DNA of 64,000 nt from Gemmatimonadota bacterium. Its GTDB lineage: Bacteria > Gemmatimonadota > Gemmatimonadetes > Longimicrobiales > Gaopeijiaceae. The notes under the pieces are model-generated. The model was not told where the DNA came from, searched no databases, and saw nothing but the letters and a program-made list of their open reading frames with translations. Both the position numbers and the translations under genes were made by a program. Positions 37,473 through 47,043 of the stretch are shown one piece after another. Positions within the stretch are counted from its first letter, which is position 1. Each line of letters opens with the position of its first letter. Location of the stretch: positions 62,001-126,000 of the forward strand of contig JAPPGF010000007.1 in the NCBI GenBank assembly GCA_028875075.1, written 5' to 3'.

Positions 37473-38690
37473 TCAGTCGATCACCGAGCAGCTACCGGCG
37501 CGGCAGTATATCCAGAGCCCGGGCTCACCCTCTCGCCACCGCCAACGCACAGCTCCAGCCGTCGGGCGAATCATTGCGGGCGTGTACTCCACGCCCGCCG
37601 CCTGACGTCGGCGCATGGGCCCTTGCTGCCACCACGCCTCATTCGGGCTGATGCCGGGAAAACGCAGGATCACGTCCCCCCTCGCACGGTCGTCACCCGG
37701 CTGGAGGTACCAGCGTTCCACGAAGCTGTCGTAGTCCCTGCTGCCGTCATCCTCGACTTCGATCGCAGCCGCCAGGATGCCCTCCGTCCACGTTGGCTCG
37801 TCCTCGTGGAGGAAGGGGTGGGAGAGAAGGGCACCCCACGGACCCGGCCGCACCCGTCCGGTCGCGGAATCGACCACCGCCAAGTGCTGCGCGTCCGACC
37901 ATCCCGGCATCCTCAATCGGGCCAAGTCGTAGCCGCGCGCCTGCCGCGGCAGGGGCATCGTACGGGGCGTACCCGATCCGGCCGTCACGGCGCACCAGGC
38001 GTCCCCACACTTCACGCCCACGAACTGCTGCCCTTCCTCCAGGTCCCACTCCCAGCGTGTGGTGGGTGGATAGTCGGCGGAGACGGCGTCGGGATAGGTG
38101 CGCTCGAAGACGCGCAAACCGAAATCCTCGTCGTTCGGCGGCGTCGGCGAGGCGCCGCACAAGCCCGTGCCGATGCCCGCCCGCCACCCGTCGGCCCCGC
38201 CCGTGGGGTTATGGAGCCATAGGCAGTACGCGCCGCCTTCGAGCTGCAGTGGCTCGTAGCGCTCCAGGTATCCGCCGGCGGCGGCGCCCCAGTTGTAGAT
38301 GCTCACCGCAGGCTGGGCGCTCGCGAATTCCGGCACCGCAAGCCCCGACGTCCGGGCAACCGCAAACAGACCGACGAGCGGGCCGAATTCGCCGTCCGCC
38401 CCTGTGCTCAGCACGAGCCGCTGGCAGTCGTGCGCCTCGTTCCCCAAGTCGACCGTACCGGTGAGTAAACGCGCCACGACGGTGTCGGCTGGATCCATGC
38501 GCGTGGTGAGTGCCGCGTCGCACGGATTCTCCTGGATTGTCACCCGCGCCGCCGCCACGTCGACTCCCTCCTCCACCGCGGCCGAGTCGTCTTCGCTCGC
38601 GCATCCGGCCGCGCCGAGCACGGCCAGCACGCGAGCCGCGGTTGCGGCCAAACTCCGAATCCCGCTCACGGCTGCGATGCGTCGTCTCAT
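37473..38690 (-). CDS. Large lipoprotein of unknown function
   Basis: ATG 38690 has a good AAGGGA site. The signal (about 1-30) ends with a lipobox-like LGAAGCASED, so the protein is probably lipid-anchored. The remaining 375 residues are rich in Trp, Gly, Asp and Pro (YNWGAAAGGYLERYEPLQLE, WEWDLEEGQQFVGVKCGD, FPGISPNEAWWQQGPMRRRQ) and contain several Cys (NPCD, HDCQ, YCLW, CGDAWC, YCRAGSCSV) that could form disulfides. I do not recognise the family. It stands alone between the convergent transporter operon and the barrel remnant. Confidence 0.7.
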   Translation of the reverse strand: MRRRIAAVSGIRSLAATAARVLAVLGAAGCASEDDSAAVEEGVDVAAARVTIQENPCDAALTTRMDPADTVVARLLTGTVDLGNEAHDCQRLVLSTGADGEFGPLVGLFAVARTSGLAVPEFASAQPAVSIYNWGAAAGGYLERYEPLQLEGGAYCLWLHNPTGGADGWRAGIGTGLCGASPTPPNDEDFGLRVFERTYPDAVSADYPPTTRWEWDLEEGQQFVGVKCGDAWCAVTAGSGTPRTMPLPRQARGYDLARLRMPGWSDAQHLAVVDSATGRVRPGPWGALLSHPFLHEDEPTWTEGILAAAIEVEDDGSRDYDSFVERWYLQPGDDRARGDVILRFPGISPNEAWWQQGPMRRRQAAGVEYTPAMIRPTAGAVRWRWREGEPGLWIYCRAGSCSVID

Positions 38691-39163
38691 GGTGTTCCCT
38701 TCGAGGTTCGGACCAGACGCCGAATACGAATACCAAGGGCGTTGCGGCACCCGCTAGAAGCTGACCGCCGGTAGGGCCAGGCCGACGGCAATCGCCTCTC
38801 GTTCACCGAGCGAGAGCGTGAACCGGATCATCCAATCCCGGGAGAACGGCAGGTCAAGACCAAGATCGACAGCGGCCGCAGGTCAGCCATGGGGAGATCC
38901 ACTAGGGCGACATCCCGCTGCACAGACACCGGCAGATCCGCGTAGCGCTCGCACGGCTCGGCCAGGACCTCCTTACCTCGGGATCGTCATTGACCGCGGA
39001 AGGAGCCGGACTGGCGAGCACGACGTGAGCGAGCTCCAATCTTCGGCGATGTACCAGGTCGGGCGTGCCCGCGTCTCGGACCGCATACGAACGGTGGCCG
39101 ACAGCCTCGTGCACGTCTAATCCAGGACGGGGTGGGATGTCGACGGTGCGGGCCACGCGCCGT
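38691..39163. other. Intergenic stretch holding decayed coding sequence
   Basis: About 470 bases without an intact gene. The part at 38754-38882 looks like the end of an outer-membrane barrel; a further stretch near 38990-39118 reads WYIAEDWSSLTS in another frame and may belong to the same dead gene. Nothing else is recognised. Confidence 0.4.
38754..38882 (-). pseudogene. C-terminal fragment resembling an outer-membrane beta-barrel protein
   Basis: The frame LGLDLPFSRDWMIRFTLSLG followed by EREAIAVGLALPAVSF and a stop has the alternating pattern of the last two barrel strands and ends with Phe, the typical insertion signal. A stop codon at 38883-38885 closes the frame after 42 codons, so only a remnant is left. 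Confidence 0.4.
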
Positions 39164-40720
39164 TCACTCCCACTCGATGGTCGCGGGGGGCTTGGAGCTC
39201 ACGTCGTACGTGACACGGTTCACACCCTTCACCTCGTTGATGATCCTCGTACTCACTCGGCCAAGCACGTCCGCGGGGAACGGGTACCAATCGGCGGTCA
39301 TGCCGTCCCGGGAGGTGACCGCCCGAAGCGCCACGACATTCTCGTAGGTCCGCGAGTCGCCCATCACTCCGACCGAGTGGACGGGCAGCAGCACCGCAAA
39401 CGCCTGCCAGATGTCGTCGTAGAGACCCTCCGAGCGGATCTCCTCCAAGTAGATGCTGTCCGCCTCGCGCAGCACGTCCAGTCGTTTGCGCGTAACCTCG
39501 CCCACGACGCGGACGGCGAGTCCCGGCCCCGGGAACGGGTGACGGCCCACGAACTCCTCCGGCAGCCCGAGCTCGCGACCCACGTGGCGTACCTCGTCCT
39601 TGAAGAGCTCGCGCAGCGGCTCGATCAATTCGAAGGGCATTTCAGCCGGAAGCCCGCCCACGTTGTGGTGGGTCTTGATCGTCGCCGAAGGAGCTCCCTT
39701 CGGGGAGAGCGATTCGATGACGTCCGGGTAGAGCGTGCCTTGCACGAGGAAACGGGCGCCAGAGCCCTCCTGCCGCACAGCGTCGGCGAAGACTTCGATG
39801 AAGGTGTTGCCGATCCTGGTCCGCTTTTGCTCCGGGTCGCTCACTCCCTCCAGCGCCGTCAGGAACCGGTGAGCGGCGTCGACCACGACCAGTCTGGCGC
39901 GCATATGGCTGCGAAACGTGCGTTCGACGCTGTCGCGCTCGTGCTTGCGCAGCAATCCGTTGTCAACGAACACGCAGGTGAGTCGTCGACCGACGGCGCG
40001 ATGCACGAGTGACGCCGCTACCGAAGAGTCGACGCCCCCGGAGAGCCCGCAGATTACACGGCCATCCTCACCGAGCTGGCGCTGTATCGCGGCCACGGTC
40101 TCCTTGACGAAAGCCCCGGCCGTCCAGGTAGGCTCGCAGCCGCAAACACCGAAGAGAAAGTTCGCGATCACCTCGTCGCCCCGAACCGTGTGGGCCACCT
40201 CGGGATGGAACTGGACCCCGTAGAGTCTCCGGGACGGATCGCCGAACGCGGCCACGGGCAGCGTTTCCGTGGACGCAAGCACCCGGTATCCCTCCGGAGG
40301 CGTGTCCACGTGGTCACCATGCGAACACCAGACAACCGTCCGCTCGGAGGGCTCGAAGCCATCGAACAGGGCCCCCGGCTCCTCCACTCTCAGTTCGGCC
40401 CGGCCGTACTCACGCTTGCCGTGGATCACAACCGCGTTCTCGAGATGCGCCATCAGCTGCATGCCGTAGCAGATCCCGAGGACGGGAACGCCCAAGCGGA
40501 GCAGCTCGAGATCGGTAGCGTTGACCTCTTCGTCGTATATCGAGGCTGGGCCGCCCGACAGGATGATCCCGCTCGGCTTCCAGGCCCGTACCCACTCCGG
40601 CCGGCAGCTCGCTGGGTGGATCTCGCAGTAGACTCTTTCTTCGCGCACTCGCCGGGCGATGAGTTGCGTGAACTGGGAGCCGTAGTCGAGGATCAGGATC
40701 CGGTCGTGCGGGTGCGTCAC
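39164..40720 (-). CDS. guaA: GMP synthase (glutamine-hydrolysing)
   Basis: GuaA aminates XMP to GMP using glutamine. The class I glutaminase domain has [20 protein letters not shown] near the start, [20 protein letters not shown] (Cys84) and the His/Glu pair in [10 protein letters not shown]. The ATP-pyrophosphatase domain has [19 protein letters not shown], and the C-terminal dimerisation domain ends [20 protein letters not shown] 40720 overlaps the lysA stop (GTGA); 518 residues is normal. It is the last gene of the long leftward run. Confidence 0.97.
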   Translation of the reverse strand: MTHPHDRILILDYGSQFTQLIARRVREERVYCEIHPASCRPEWVRAWKPSGIILSGGPASIYDEEVNATDLELLRLGVPVLGICYGMQLMAHLENAVVIHGKREYGRAELRVEEPGALFDGFEPSERTVVWCSHGDHVDTPPEGYRVLASTETLPVAAFGDPSRRLYGVQFHPEVAHTVRGDEVIANFLFGVCGCEPTWTAGAFVKETVAAIQRQLGEDGRVICGLSGGVDSSVAASLVHRAVGRRLTCVFVDNGLLRKHERDSVERTFRSHMRARLVVVDAAHRFLTALEGVSDPEQKRTRIGNTFIEVFADAVRQEGSGARFLVQGTLYPDVIESLSPKGAPSATIKTHHNVGGLPAEMPFELIEPLRELFKDEVRHVGRELGLPEEFVGRHPFPGPGLAVRVVGEVTRKRLDVLREADSIYLEEIRSEGLYDDIWQAFAVLLPVHSVGVMGDSRTYENVVALRAVTSRDGMTADWYPFPADVLGRVSTRIINEVKGVNRVTYDVSSKPPATIEWE

Positions 40721-42018
40721 GACGTCGCCCCCTGGCCTCTGATTCCTGACCACGGGATCGACTCGCCGCGCACCAAGTCTTCCACGGTCTCACGGCGGCG
40801 GACGAGATGCACGCGATCGCCCTCGACCAGGGTCTCGGCCGGACGGCACCGCGCATTGTAGTTGGAAGCCATCGTGAAGCCGTACGCTCCCGCGGTATAC
40901 ACGGCGAGCAGTTCGCCAGGCTCGGGCAGCTCGAGGGGGCGCCGACGCGCCAGAAAGTCTCCGGTCTCGCAGATCGGCCCGACCACATCCACCAGCTCGA
41001 CCGGACGGGGACCGGGCGACACTACGGGATCGACGACGTGAAACGCCTCGTAGTGGCTCGGACGGATGAGCTCGCTCATTCCCCCGTCCACGATCACGAA
41101 CCACTTCGATCCCACTTGCTTGACGTATTCCACCCGGGTCAGGAAGACACCCGCCTCACCCACGATGAAGCGGCCCGGCTCGAGGACCAACCGGAGTCCC
41201 GAGGACTGGACGAGCGGAAGGATCACGCCGGCGAGATCCTCCATCACCAGGCGGGGCTCCCCGTCGTAGGGAATGCCGTACCCGCCGCCGATGTCGACGA
41301 ATTCCAGTTCGTCACCTTCCTGGCGCAGGATCCTCTCCACGTCGAGCACGAGAGAGAGGGCCTCGCTATACGGGGTCACCTCCAGAATCTGTGAGCCGAT
41401 GTGCACGTCGATTCCCAGCGCACGCAGCCACGGGCGCCCACGCGCCCACCGGTACAGCTCGAGCGTCTCCGGGACAGGAACCCCGAACTTGGTTTGGGCG
41501 TGTCCGGTGCGAGTGTATTCGTGCGGGCTGGGCGAGATCAGATCCGGATTCACACGCACGGCGAACGGAGCCGCAACCCTGAGCGCGGACGCGACCGCAT
41601 CCAACCGCGACAGCTCGCCCCTGCTCTCGACGTTGAAGGCGTAGATGCCCGCTTCCAGCGCCTCGCGCATCTCCGCCTCCGTCTTCCCCACCCCGGCGAA
41701 CACGATGCGCTCGGGGGGAATGCCCGCCCGTCGCGCACGGTGCAACTCGCCTACGCTCACGATGTCCGCTCCAGCGCCCAGGCGACCCAACCGGTTTAGG
41801 ATGGCCAGGCTGCCGTTCGCCTTGACCGAGTACGCGGTCAGGTGGTCCACGCCCCGGAAGGCCTGCTCGATGGCACGGTAGCGTGCCTCGACATGTTCCA
41901 GGTTGTAGACGTAGAGCGGCGTGCCGAAGCGCTCGGCCAGGTCTGAGAGAGGCACCCCCCCGGCGTGGAGCTCGCCGTCCAAGCGCGGAAACGGAGTCGT
42001 CAGTACGCCCTCGCCCAA
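40717..42018 (-). CDS. lysA: Diaminopimelate decarboxylase
   Basis: LysA makes lysine from meso-diaminopimelate. It has the PLP lysine in [57 protein letters not shown] and the active-site CETGDF. Three starts are possible: TTG 42018 (used here, after GGAGG), GTA which is not a start, and CTG 42003, which overlaps the proS stop as CTGA and gives [16 protein letters not shown], aligned with the usual N-terminus. I consider the CTG quite likely. Its stop overlaps guaA. Confidence 0.94.
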   Translation of the reverse strand: MGEGVLTTPFPRLDGELHAGGVPLSDLAERFGTPLYVYNLEHVEARYRAIEQAFRGVDHLTAYSVKANGSLAILNRLGRLGAGADIVSVGELHRARRAGIPPERIVFAGVGKTEAEMREALEAGIYAFNVESRGELSRLDAVASALRVAAPFAVRVNPDLISPSPHEYTRTGHAQTKFGVPVPETLELYRWARGRPWLRALGIDVHIGSQILEVTPYSEALSLVLDVERILRQEGDELEFVDIGGGYGIPYDGEPRLVMEDLAGVILPLVQSSGLRLVLEPGRFIVGEAGVFLTRVEYVKQVGSKWFVIVDGGMSELIRPSHYEAFHVVDPVVSPGPRPVELVDVVGPICETGDFLARRRPLELPEPGELLAVYTAGAYGFTMASNYNARCRPAETLVEGDRVHLVRRRETVEDLVRGESIPWSGIRGQGATS

Positions 42019-43466
42019 ACCACCTCCATCTTCGAGGCCCGGCCTCCGCCGATGCACGTTGTCGGGGCCGGGGTCGAGCGGAACTCCTCGCTGGGGATCG
42101 CCCGGATGGTGGCCTTCATCTCATCCTTTGCCCGCTCCTCGACCGTGGGGTCGCCGCTCCATCCGGTGTAGACGAAGCCACCCCTGGTCTCCAGGATCTC
42201 CGTCATCTCGTCCCATTCGGAGACACCGCGGTAGGAGTTTTCTTCCCGACGGACGGTCGCGCGCCGGAAAAGGTCCCGTTGGAGCGACTCGAGCCGATCG
42301 GGCAGCGTCGCGACGGCATGCGGTTGCGAGAGAAACTCCTTCTTGCGTCCGTCCTCGAGCGGAATCCGGCGTACGAGCACTACCTGTTCCTTGTCCAAGT
42401 CCCTAGGGCCCAGCTCCATCCTGAACGGGACCCCCTTGCGCTCCCACTCGTAGAACTTGGCACCCGGACTCAAGTGGGAGCGGCGATCCACTTTGGCTCG
42501 CACGCCCTGGTCCGCGAGTATCGCTCGCAACTCTTCGGCCTTCCGATGGATCGCCTCTGCCCTCGCATCACCACCCTTGACGATGGGCACGACCACCACC
42601 TGTGTCGGCGCCAGCCGAGGCGGCACGACGATCCCGTCGTCGTCGCCGTGCGTCATCACCAACCCCCCGACCATTCGGGTGGAGACCCCCCACGACGTGT
42701 TCCACGCGTACTCCTCCCTCCCCTCCACGCTCTGGAACTTCAGATCGAACTGCCTCGAGAAATTCTGCCCCAGGAAATGCGACGTTCCGGCCTGGAGCGC
42801 CCGGTTGTCCTGCATGAGTGCCTCGAGGCTGTATGTCCGCACCGCGCCCGCGAACCTCTCAGAGTCCGTCTTGAGCCCAGTGACGACCGGCATGGCGACC
42901 CACTGCTCCATGAAGTCGCGGTAGACTCCGAGTATCCTGAGGGTCTCCTCCTGGGCCTCGTCCGCAGTCGCATGCGCTGTATGGCCCTCCTGCCACAGGA
43001 ACTCGGCCGTGCGAAGAAAGAGCCGGGTCCGAAGCTCCCAGCGCATCACGTTGGCCCACTGGTTCAGAAGGATCGGAAGGTCGCGGTAGCTCTGCACCCA
43101 CTTGGCATACATCGAGTAGATGATGGTCTCCGACGTAGGACGTATGACCAACGGCTCCTCCAGGTCTCTCCCGCCCGCGTGGGTGACGACGGCCAACTCT
43201 GGCTTAAACCCCTCGATGTGCTCTGCTTCCTTCTCGATGAAGCTCTGCGGGATGAGTAGCGGGAAGTAGGCGTTCTCGTGACCCGTATCCTTGAACATCT
43301 GATCGAGCGCAGCCTGCATCCGCTCCCAGATGCCGAAGCCCCACGGACGAATGACCATGCTGCCACGGACCGGCGAGTAGTCGGCCAGTTCGGCGCGCAG
43401 AACGACCTCGTTGTACCAGGCCGCGAAGTCCTGTTCTCGCGGGGTCAGCCTCTTGTCAGCGGTCAT
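42000..43466 (-). CDS. proS: Prolyl-tRNA synthetase, eukaryote/archaea-like class
   Basis: This class II synthetase charges tRNA-Pro. From ATG 43466 it has 488 residues and no editing insertion, the form common to archaea and some bacteria. Motifs: VRGSMVIRPWGFGIWERMQ, FPLLIPQSF, RPTSETIIYSMYAKWVQSYR (motif 2 region), WELRTRLFLRTAEFLWQEGH, ATADEAQEE and the motif 3 region WGVSTRMVGGLVMTHGDDDG. The C-terminal zinc-binding extension is reduced; it ends in [10 protein letters not shown], the typical C-terminal Tyr. The start overlaps the hisS stop by 11 bases. Confidence 0.95.
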   Translation of the reverse strand: MTADKRLTPREQDFAAWYNEVVLRAELADYSPVRGSMVIRPWGFGIWERMQAALDQMFKDTGHENAYFPLLIPQSFIEKEAEHIEGFKPELAVVTHAGGRDLEEPLVIRPTSETIIYSMYAKWVQSYRDLPILLNQWANVMRWELRTRLFLRTAEFLWQEGHTAHATADEAQEETLRILGVYRDFMEQWVAMPVVTGLKTDSERFAGAVRTYSLEALMQDNRALQAGTSHFLGQNFSRQFDLKFQSVEGREEYAWNTSWGVSTRMVGGLVMTHGDDDGIVVPPRLAPTQVVVVPIVKGGDARAEAIHRKAEELRAILADQGVRAKVDRRSHLSPGAKFYEWERKGVPFRMELGPRDLDKEQVVLVRRIPLEDGRKKEFLSQPHAVATLPDRLESLQRDLFRRATVRREENSYRGVSEWDEMTEILETRGGFVYTGWSGDPTVEERAKDEMKATIRAIPSEEFRSTPAPTTCIGGGRASKMEVVWARAY

Positions 43467-44745
43467 CTTCCACCAGCTCTTCGAGATCTACGTCACACTC
43501 CTCGCCAGACGTCATGTCCCTGAGCACTGCCATGCCGCGCTCCAGCTCGGCCGGTCCCAACACGATCACACGGCGCGCGCCTTGCGCAGCGGCCATCTTG
43601 AACTGTTTCCCTACCGACTGTTGCCTCAGCGAGTACGTCACCGACCGCCCCCGCACTCTGAGCGCGTGCGCCAGCTCCAGTGCCCGCGGCCGCTCCTCCG
43701 CACTCACCGGCACGACGTAGTAGTCGACGGAACGTGTCGCGTCGGGCAGCAACGCATGTTCCCGCAGCAGTTCGGTCAGCACGACGTCGCCCATGCCGAA
43801 CCCCACCGCGGGGAGCGGGCTACCCCCCACCAACTCGAAGAGGCGATCGTAGCGACCGCCACCGCAGATCGCGCGCAGCCCGCGCCTCCGGTCGAAGATC
43901 TCGAAGACGATCCCAGTGTAATAGGCAAGCCCGCGCACGATTCTCAGGTCCAGCTCGACGTATGCTCCGAGCCCCATGGCCTCGAGCATCGCCACGTACT
44001 CGCGCAGACGGGCCTCGGCCTCGGTAACGTCTGCACGCCCAGGAAACCGCGCGCTCACGTCGCCGAGCCCGCCGGCCAACAGGCTGAGTAGCTCCGCGGC
44101 CCCCTCGGGGCTCATCCCGACCTCGTTCGCGAGCCGCTCGCGGCTCCGCTCGGGGTCCTCGAACTCGAGCTTGTCGATCACCGTGAAGGCATCAAGCGTT
44201 TGCGCCTCGCCAACTCCCAAAGCTCTCAGCAGTGCCGTGAGCAGGCGCCGATCCGACACCCGCGCCCGGACATCCGTGTCCGTGAGCCCCAGCTCGCGCA
44301 GGCCATCGAGTGCGACGGCGAGGATCTCGGCGTCGGCCGCGACTGCTTCCTCGCCCACGATGTCCACGTTCCACTGAAAGTGCTCGCGCAGCCGGCCACG
44401 CTGTTGCCTCTCATAACGAAAGAGTTGCGGAACGCTGAACCATCGGATGGGCTTCGGCAGGGAGCGGCTTCGTTCCGCAAGGATCCGCGCGAGCGAAGGG
44501 GTCATTTCCGGCCTCAGCGAGACGTCCCGCTCGCCCTTGTCCCTGAAGCTGTACAGTTGCCCAACGATCTCGCGTCCACTCTTCTCGACATAGAGGTCGA
44601 GCGGCTCCAGCGGAGGACCGTCGTACTCCGCGAAACCGTAGCACCGAGAAACCCGGCGCCAGACTTCGAAAACGTGCGCTCGGGCTGCGAAGTCCTCGGG
44701 AGCGAAGTCCCGAAATCCGGGCAGCCGTCGGAACCCCTTGGCCAT
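43456..44745 (-). CDS. hisS: Histidyl-tRNA synthetase
   Basis: HisS charges tRNA-His. Motifs are typical: LPGFRDFAPEDFAAR, LRPEMTPSLARILAE (motif 2 neighbour), FRYERQQRGRLREHFQWNVD, the histidine loop RGLAYYTGIVFEIFD, ICGGGRYDRLFELVGG and the motif 3 GFGMGDVVL. The C-terminal anticodon-binding domain follows, beginning VDYYVVPVSAEERPRALELA. 429 residues from ATG 44745. It lies between folC (37-base gap) and proS (11-base overlap). Confidence 0.96.
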   Translation of the reverse strand: MAKGFRRLPGFRDFAPEDFAARAHVFEVWRRVSRCYGFAEYDGPPLEPLDLYVEKSGREIVGQLYSFRDKGERDVSLRPEMTPSLARILAERSRSLPKPIRWFSVPQLFRYERQQRGRLREHFQWNVDIVGEEAVAADAEILAVALDGLRELGLTDTDVRARVSDRRLLTALLRALGVGEAQTLDAFTVIDKLEFEDPERSRERLANEVGMSPEGAAELLSLLAGGLGDVSARFPGRADVTEAEARLREYVAMLEAMGLGAYVELDLRIVRGLAYYTGIVFEIFDRRRGLRAICGGGRYDRLFELVGGSPLPAVGFGMGDVVLTELLREHALLPDATRSVDYYVVPVSAEERPRALELAHALRVRGRSVTYSLRQQSVGKQFKMAAAQGARRVIVLGPAELERGMAVLRDMTSGEECDVDLEELVEDDR

Positions 44746-44782
44746 GGCGGCCGGAATCTACCACAAGGGAGGGTTAGGACAA

Positions 44783-46153
44783 CTACGAATTGGAGGCGTT
44801 CCGGAGCTCGGGACACCAGTGGAGCCTGCGCATCGCGTCCCCTACGGTGTTGACGGACCCGGTCACGACCACGGTTCCTCCGCCAGCGGCGCCGCGCGCG
44901 GCCTCAAGGGCCAGATCAAAGTCCGGCACCGCTTCGAGGGCACATCGGCCCTCGTTGCGCTCGCGCACACCCGCCGCGGCGGCGAGTGGATCCCACCGTC
45001 GCTCGGCGGGAGCGGAATCGGGCACGGTCAGCAACGCTCGATCCAGGCGAGCACAGAGCGGCACAAGCATGTCGATCCATTCCTTGTCCGCCAGAATGCC
45101 CACCAACCCCACGAACGGCGGTGGCAGCGCCGCCCGGTCGAGGACGGCCGCCAACGATCGCGTTCCTGCGGGGTTATGCGCGACGTCGAAGAGCCACGTC
45201 CCGTCCACACCGCGCTTCACTTGGTTGCGACCCGCCCAGCGCACCCCGGCAATGCCCCGCACCAACGCGTCCGCCTCCGGGCGCAGTCCGCTCGGAAGTG
45301 CCTCCAGCGCCGCGACGGCGAGCGCCGCGTTGGTCGCTTGGTGCGCTCCCACGAGCGGGGTCGTCAGGCTCAGCTCGCCCCAGTGCTTCGTGGCGAGCAC
45401 AAGTGCCGTCCCCTCCGGCGTGATGCGCACGTCGGTCAACCGATCGGCGCCGACAACCTCGAACGGAGCGTCCCGCTCCGAACACACGCCTGCCATGACC
45501 CGGGTCACGTCGGCATCGCGCTCGGCGGTCAAGAGCGGAACTCCGGGCTTGGCGATACCGGCCTTTTCGGAGGCGATCGAGGCGAGCGTGTGCCCGAGGT
45601 ACTCCGTATGATCGCGTGCCACGTTGGTAACGACCGTCACGACAGGTCGCGCAACGTTCGTCGCGTCCAGTCGGCCGCCTAGCCCTACCTCGAAGACCCC
45701 GACATCGACACGCTCGCGCGCGAACGTCTGGAACGCGAGCAGCGTGGCCGCTTCAAAGAAAGTGAGGCGGTTGCGTGCGAGAGGCCCCCGCAGCTCGTCG
45801 GCGTATTGCTGGAGGCGACTCTCCGGTACCGGCGCTCCGTTCAACAGGATCCGCTCGTCGAACGAACAAAGGTGGGGCGAGGTATAGAGCCCGACGCGAC
45901 GCCCGCCGGCCCTCAGGACCCAGGCGGCCATCGCCGCTACCGAGCCCTTTCCGTTGGTACCACCCACGTGAAGTACGGGATATTCGAGGTTCGGCTCGCC
46001 GAGCTCGGCGAGCGCAGCCCGCATTCGCCCCAGGCTCCAGCTGACCCCGGTGGCCAGGGCCGGGAAGAGCCGTCGGACCCGGGGGTCGCCGAACGGTCGG
46101 TCGAGCGAGTCCGGGGCGGGACGCGTCTCGTCCGCCAGATCGCCTGGACTCAG
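44783..46153 (-). CDS. folC: Folylpolyglutamate synthase / dihydrofolate synthase
   Basis: FolC adds glutamate to folates, and in many bacteria also to dihydropteroate. Motifs: VLHVGGTNGKGSVAAM (P-loop), GLYTSPHLCSFDERI, VFEVGLGGRLDATNV, VVTNVARDHTEYLG, SIASEKAGIAK and FDVAHNPAGTRSL. The first standard start is ATG 46024, but the preceding sequence (RRLFPALATGVSWSLGRMRA) matches the family N-terminus. No ATG, GTG or TTG is in frame further upstream; a CTG at 46153 overlaps the accD stop as CTGA, and I use it. This gives 456 residues. Confidence 0.92.
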   Translation of the reverse strand: MSPGDLADETRPAPDSLDRPFGDPRVRRLFPALATGVSWSLGRMRAALAELGEPNLEYPVLHVGGTNGKGSVAAMAAWVLRAGGRRVGLYTSPHLCSFDERILLNGAPVPESRLQQYADELRGPLARNRLTFFEAATLLAFQTFARERVDVGVFEVGLGGRLDATNVARPVVTVVTNVARDHTEYLGHTLASIASEKAGIAKPGVPLLTAERDADVTRVMAGVCSERDAPFEVVGADRLTDVRITPEGTALVLATKHWGELSLTTPLVGAHQATNAALAVAALEALPSGLRPEADALVRGIAGVRWAGRNQVKRGVDGTWLFDVAHNPAGTRSLAAVLDRAALPPPFVGLVGILADKEWIDMLVPLCARLDRALLTVPDSAPAERRWDPLAAAAGVRERNEGRCALEAVPDFDLALEAARGAAGGGTVVVTGSVNTVGDAMRRLHWCPELRNASNS

Positions 46154-47004
46154 GCGGGACTCTCCCAGAGGTTACCCATGTGCCGCAGCAGCAGCGCGAT
46201 CTCGGCTTTGAGCCCACGCCGGTCCACGACCCGGTCGATCATTCCGTGTCGGCGGAGGAACTCGGCACGCTGAAAGCCCTCCGGAAGGTCCTGCTTGATG
46301 GTTTCCTCGATCACGCGGGGCCCCGCGAAGCCGACCAAGGAGCCCGGCTCCGCGAGATTCACGTCCCCGAGCATCGCAAAGGACGCGGTCACACCCCCGG
46401 TAGTAGGATCGGTCAACACGGAGACGAACGGGACGCCCGCCTCGTGCAGGCGCGCGAGCACGACCGAGGTCTTCGCCATCTGCATCAGCGAGTAGATCCC
46501 TTCCTGCATGCGTGCACCACCCGAAGCGCTCACGACGATCAGCGGCGCCTGCCGCTCGAGCGCGACTCGGCCGCAACGCGCGATCTTCTCGCCGACGACC
46601 GACCCCATCGACCCGGCAATGTAGCGAAAATCCATGACCGAGAGCGCCACCGCAATGCCCTGCAGTTCGCCTGTACCCGTGATCACCGCCTCTTTCTGTC
46701 CGGCGCGCTCGGCCGCTTCCACGCGTTGCCGATAGGGCTTCAGGTCGGTGAAGCCGAGGGGGTCCGCCGCGCGCAGGTGCTCATCCAGCTCCTCGAAACT
46801 CCCCTCGTCGAGGAGCAATTCCACATACGCGTCCGCGGCGATCCGAAAGTGGAAGCCGCAGCTCGGACAGACCTGCAGGTTCTGGACGAGCTTCTCGCGA
46901 TAGAGAATCTCGTCGCACCCCTTGCACTTTACGAAAACGTCTGCGGCGATATCGCGCCGCTCCGCCGAGCGGAGCGGTTTCTTTTCCTTCCGGAACCAGG
47001 CCAT
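46150..47004 (-). CDS. accD: Acetyl-CoA carboxylase, carboxyltransferase subunit beta
   Basis: AccD with AccA transfers the carboxyl group from biotin to acetyl-CoA, the first step of fatty-acid synthesis. The N-terminal zinc finger is CKGC...CPSC (about 27-49). The crotonase-like domain has KEAVITGTGELQGIAVALSV, MDFRYIAGSMGSVVGEKIAR, VVSASGGARMQEGIYSLMQM, SVLTDPTTGGVTASFAMLGD and IGF-type AEPGSLVGFAGPRVIEETI. 284 residues from ATG 47004. accD-folC is a common neighbour pair. Confidence 0.96.
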   Translation of the reverse strand: MAWFRKEKKPLRSAERRDIAADVFVKCKGCDEILYREKLVQNLQVCPSCGFHFRIAADAYVELLLDEGSFEELDEHLRAADPLGFTDLKPYRQRVEAAERAGQKEAVITGTGELQGIAVALSVMDFRYIAGSMGSVVGEKIARCGRVALERQAPLIVVSASGGARMQEGIYSLMQMAKTSVVLARLHEAGVPFVSVLTDPTTGGVTASFAMLGDVNLAEPGSLVGFAGPRVIEETIKQDLPEGFQRAEFLRRHGMIDRVVDRRGLKAEIALLLRHMGNLWESPA

Positions 47005-47043
47005 CGGCCTCCGCGGTCGGGGGCCGCGGGAGCGACCGCCCGA

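Noticed and set aside
38902-39156. An 84-codon minus-strand frame upstream of guaA
   Set aside because: No motif; the neighbouring frame shows barrel-like remnants, so this is probably decayed sequence.
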